Shown one piece after another: positions 61,500 through 64,000 of a stretch of DNA of 64,000 bases. Numbering within the stretch: the first letter of the stretch is position 1; every line of letters starts with the position of its first letter. The notes below the pieces were generated by a model. The model saw only the letters and a program-made list of their open reading frames with translations. It had not been told where the DNA came from and ran no database searches. Both the position numbers and the translations under genes were made by a program. Location: NCBI GenBank assembly GCA_000702845.1, contig JNKK01000005.1, forward strand, positions 62,001-126,000, written 5' to 3'. This DNA comes from Lachnospiraceae bacterium FE2018 (lineage in GTDB: Bacteria > Bacillota > Clostridia > Lachnospirales > Lachnospiraceae).

Positions 61500-62489
61500 T
61501 CACTTCAAAACTGTTCCTTCCTGCAGGTGAAATCCCCGCAGAAACGCGCCGGCATCCATGCGTTTCTTTCCTGCAAGCTGAAGTTCCCGGATCCGAAGCG
61601 CCCCGTTCCCGGTCTGCACCGAGAAACTTTTGTTTCCAATTGCAAATACGGTTCCCGGAATATGCTCCATAGCTGCATCGTCTTCCGCCGCATCAGCTGC
61701 ATTGTCTTCAACTACATCAGCTGCATTGTCTTCAACTACATCAGCAGCCCAGATCTTCAGCATTTTTCCATCCAGTCCGGTATATGCCGAAGGCCACGGA
61801 TTCAGTCCGCGGATCAGACGCTCTATTTTTACCGCCGGTTCAGACCAGTCGATCAGGCCGTCCTCCTTACGGATCATACGCGCATAAGGTGTCGGACTTT
61901 CTTCCGGCTGCGGGACCGGCTCTGTCGTACCTTCCGCAATCCTGTCCAATGTCTCAACAAGCAATTCTGCGCCTGCTCTGCTGAGGCGCTCAAACAACGA
62001 TCCGCCTGTTTCGTCCGGGGCAAGTTTTATCTCTTTCACCGCCACCATATCGCCGGTGTCCAGACCTTCATCCATCTGCATAATTGTTACGCCTGAAACT
62101 TCTCTTCCGTCGATGACTGCCCACTGAATCGGTGCCGCACCGCGGTAATCGGGAAGCAGTGACGCATGTACATTAATGCAGCCGTATTCCGGCAATTCCA
62201 GTATTTCTTTCGGGATTATTTTTCCATATGCGGCTACGATAATAATATCCGGGTGCAGCGATTTCAGCTGTTCCAGAAATTCATCGTTGCCGCGTACCCG
62301 ATGCGGCTGCAGTACCGGAATATTATGCTGCACAGCCACCTGCTTAACGGCGCACATCTGAACTTTATTGCCGCGTCCGACCGGTTTATCTTCCCCAGTG
62401 ACGGCAGCTGCCACATCATGTCCGGCTTCAATCACTGCCTCCAGACTGCCGGCCGCAAAATCCGGCGTTCCCATAAAAACGATTCTCAC
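61500..62489 (-). CDS. fmt: Methionyl-tRNA formyltransferase
   Basis: Fmt formylates initiator Met-tRNA. The 329-residue protein has the formyltransferase core with NVHASLLPDYRGAAPIQWA (Asn106, His108) and the catalytic aspartate in GLDTGDM (Asp144). A C-terminal OB-type domain begins near 225. At residues about 248-276 it carries an acidic repeat insertion (VVEDNAAD twice, then AAEDD), absent from ordinary Fmt. Its ATG overlaps the def stop codon by four bases, the classical def-fmt coupling. Confidence 0.95.
   Translation of the reverse strand: MRIVFMGTPDFAAGSLEAVIEAGHDVAAAVTGEDKPVGRGNKVQMCAVKQVAVQHNIPVLQPHRVRGNDEFLEQLKSLHPDIIIVAAYGKIIPKEILELPEYGCINVHASLLPDYRGAAPIQWAVIDGREVSGVTIMQMDEGLDTGDMVAVKEIKLAPDETGGSLFERLSRAGAELLVETLDRIAEGTTEPVPQPEESPTPYARMIRKEDGLIDWSEPAVKIERLIRGLNPWPSAYTGLDGKMLKIWAADVVEDNAADVVEDNAADAAEDDAAMEHIPGTVFAIGNKSFSVQTGNGALRIRELQLAGKKRMDAGAFLRGFHLQEGTVLK
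61691..61744. repeat. 24-bp tandem repeat inside fmt
   Basis: The 24-bp unit starting CATCAGCTGCATTGTC occurs twice perfectly (61691-61714 and 61715-61738) with a partial third and a degenerate upstream copy. It encodes the in-frame acidic VVEDNAAD repeat of Fmt. Confidence 0.9.
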
Positions 62490-62980
62490 GCTTCGGTTTC
62501 CTCCTCATTCTCGGGCAACTCTCCAACATCCCGGATCTCGCCTTCCACGTGCGCTGTATATAAAACGCCGTCTAAGTGATCATTTTCATGACAGACAGCT
62601 CTTGCCAGCAGATCCTCTGCTTCCAGGACAAATTCATTCATGTCCAAATCCCATGCGCGAACCTTTACCATCTGGGGCCGTGTGACTGTCCCGGTTTTAC
62701 CGGGCAGGCTCAGACAGCCTTCGTCACCGGTCTGCTCACCCGAAGTCTCCAGAATTTCCGGATTAATAAACACATATGGATTTTCACCGTCAATGTCAAT
62801 TACGAAAATCCGTTTGAGCATCCCCACCTGCGGAGCGGCAAGACCGACACCGTAGTCATGATACATTGTTTCAAACATATCCTCCACCAGTTCGCGGATC
62901 CGCGGTGTTACTTCTTTTACCTTCTTAGCCTTCTTCTCCAGAACCGGCTCTCCGAATTCTCTGATCTGTCTCAGCGCCAT
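62486..62980 (-). CDS. def: Peptide deformylase
   Basis: Def removes the N-formyl group from nascent proteins. The 164-residue metalloenzyme has the three motifs GVGLAAPQVG (44-53), EGCLSLPG with Cys89, and HENDHLDG (His131, Glu132, His135). The C-terminal tail is acidic. It is the gene before fmt, which overlaps it by four bases. Length and motifs are those of type 1 bacterial deformylases. Confidence 0.96.
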   Translation of the reverse strand: MALRQIREFGEPVLEKKAKKVKEVTPRIRELVEDMFETMYHDYGVGLAAPQVGMLKRIFVIDIDGENPYVFINPEILETSGEQTGDEGCLSLPGKTGTVTRPQMVKVRAWDLDMNEFVLEAEDLLARAVCHENDHLDGVLYTAHVEGEIRDVGELPENEEETEA

Positions 62981-63019
62981 TTTTTATCTGTCTCCCTTCC
63001 TCGCTCAATTCGTAAAAAA

Positions 63020-63097
63020 CGATCTTATCGATCCATTCGCAAAAATGATCTCATCGATCCATTCACAAAAACAATCTTATCGATCCATTCGCAAAAT
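63020..63097. repeat. 26-bp tandem repeat between priA and def
   Basis: Three units (63020-63045, 63046-63071, 63072-63097) share TCGATCCATTC and an A-rich end, with a few differences each and partial copies on both sides. They fill the 140-bp gap. The unit contains ATCGAT palindromes but no clear hairpin. Confidence 0.85.
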
Positions 63098-63120
63098 ATG
63101 ATTTCATTCAATATGATCAG

Positions 63121-64000
63121 CTAACGGTCCAGATCATACTGAACTCTGATCGCGTCAAATCCACTGTTTATCTCAATATATGATTCCAGGAAACGCCGCA
63201 TCTGCAGAAGATCTTCCAGATTCTCTCCTTTAACCGATATGGCTGCCCTGTGATATTCCTGCATCTTTGCGACTGCTTCCGGCGCGGGGCCGATGATGCT
63301 GACCTCCCGGTCTTTCTGTAAATGCTGCAGATACTGTTTCACATATCCTGCCCCTTTATTTAACAGCGGCTCATCTTTACTGCTCATATGAATTGTAAGA
63401 AGATGTGCCGCAGGAGGATACTGCATCAGCTCCCGGATGCCAAGTTCCTTCCGGTAAAATGCATCATAGTTCTGATCTGCTGCTGTTACTATGCTGTAAT
63501 GATCCGGATTATATGTCTGGATCACTGCGCTTCCCGGCATGCTGCCGCGTCCCGCGCGGCCGACAGCCTGTACAATCAGCTGGTACGTCCTCTCCGCGGC
63601 GCGATAATCACTTGCAAAAAGTGAAAGATCTGCAAGCAGTGCTCCGACAAGTGTCACATTAGGGAAATCGTGCCCCTTAACAATCATCTGGGTTCCGATC
63701 AGAATATCAGCTTCCTGCGCAGCGAATGCTTTCAGAATACGATCGTGTCCTTCTTTTCCGCCCGTCGTATCCGCGTCCATCCGGATCACCCGCGCTTCCG
63801 GAAACATCTGCCGGATGGTCTGCTCGACTTTCTCTGTTCCCGCCCGGAAACCATGAATATGCGGCGAACCGCACACAGGACAGCTGCTTAAATAAGGCGT
63901 CCTGTAATTGCAGTAATGACAGATCAGCATCCCGTTGCGGTGTGCCGTCAGAGAAACATCACAATGCGGACATTTGATTACTGTGCCGCAGTTTCTGCAG
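63121..64000 (-). CDS. priA: Primosomal protein N' (replication restart helicase), C-terminal part
   Basis: PriA reloads the replisome at stalled forks. The visible 293 codons are the C-terminal part; the gene enters from beyond the right edge. They show the paired zinc-binding cysteines (CRNCG, CPHCD, CHYCNY, CPVCGS) and the helicase motifs GTQMIVKGHDFPNVTLVG and VGRAGRG. The gene heads the priA-def-fmt cluster, as in many Bacillota. A start at the internal Met (63930) would drop half the zinc site, so it is treated as partial. Confidence 0.95.
   Translation of the reverse strand, partial: CRNCGTVIKCPHCDVSLTAHRNGMLICHYCNYRTPYLSSCPVCGSPHIHGFRAGTEKVEQTIRQMFPEARVIRMDADTTGGKEGHDRILKAFAAQEADILIGTQMIVKGHDFPNVTLVGALLADLSLFASDYRAAERTYQLIVQAVGRAGRGSMPGSAVIQTYNPDHYSIVTAADQNYDAFYRKELGIRELMQYPPAAHLLTIHMSSKDEPLLNKGAGYVKQYLQHLQKDREVSIIGPAPEAVAKMQEYHRAAISVKGENLEDLLQMRRFLESYIEINSGFDAIRVQYDLDR

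Overview
This window looks like a chromosomal segment of an anaerobic Clostridia member, most likely a Lachnospiraceae-like gut Bacillota of moderate G+C. The evidence is a CodY repressor, a CIRCE-controlled groESL operon, a PASTA-domain kinase (PrkC) paired with a PP2C phosphatase, a class I desulfoferrodoxin, pyruvate phosphate dikinase, a MurE with the meso-diaminopimelate signature, and strong GGAGG ribosome sites. The genus cannot be fixed from sequence alone. I see no rRNA, tRNA, insertion sequence, prophage or CRISPR array.

Layout. 1-2.7 kb holds argC (cut by the window edge), divergent argG, and a desulfoferrodoxin. 2.7-6.1 kb is a small sugar or polyol gene group: an AraC regulator, a zinc alcohol dehydrogenase and a Gfo/Idh dehydrogenase. 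6.4-12.6 kb is a catabolic operon: a hydroxyacyl-CoA-type dehydrogenase, a metallo-beta-lactamase-fold hydrolase, a sodium:solute symporter and a small membrane protein. It is preceded by a textbook sigma-54 promoter and by the gene for a PAS/AAA+ sigma-54 activator. 12.7-17.4 kb has an iron alcohol dehydrogenase, a LacI repressor, a divergent inositol-dehydrogenase-like gene and a phosphoribosyltransferase-like gene. 17.4-20.7 kb has a membrane-anchored amidase, guaB and rpiA. 20.8-29.5 kb is one giant repeat-built secreted protein of 2,897 residues. Then follow sstT, murE, groEL-groES, a secreted transglutaminase-like protein that shares its C-terminal module with the giant protein, codY, topA, an RlmI-like methyltransferase, a class II aldolase with a SUKH gene, a Na/Pi cotransporter, a second iron alcohol dehydrogenase, ppdK and a PcsB-like NlpC/P60 hydrolase.

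51.3-64 kb is the conserved housekeeping cluster priA-def-fmt-yugP-rsmB-rlmN-PP2C-prkC-rsgA-rpe-thiN, read leftwards. It links translation initiation and maturation, rRNA methylation, ribosome assembly and cell-wall-sensing phosphorylation. Two features in it are not explained by the genes. Two arrays of about 86-bp direct repeats (seven and five units), each unit holding the same 10-bp inverted repeat, sit directly upstream of rlmN and of rsmB. Next to the second array is a region of about 290 bp that folds into nested stems with a pseudoknot and closing helix, so it is probably a structured non-coding RNA.

Most other intergenic regions are short and hold recognisable promoters or hairpin terminators, listed below. 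The strongest candidates for something undescribed are the repeat arrays, the structured RNA, and the sigma-54 operon whose transporter carries a C-terminal winged-helix-like domain.
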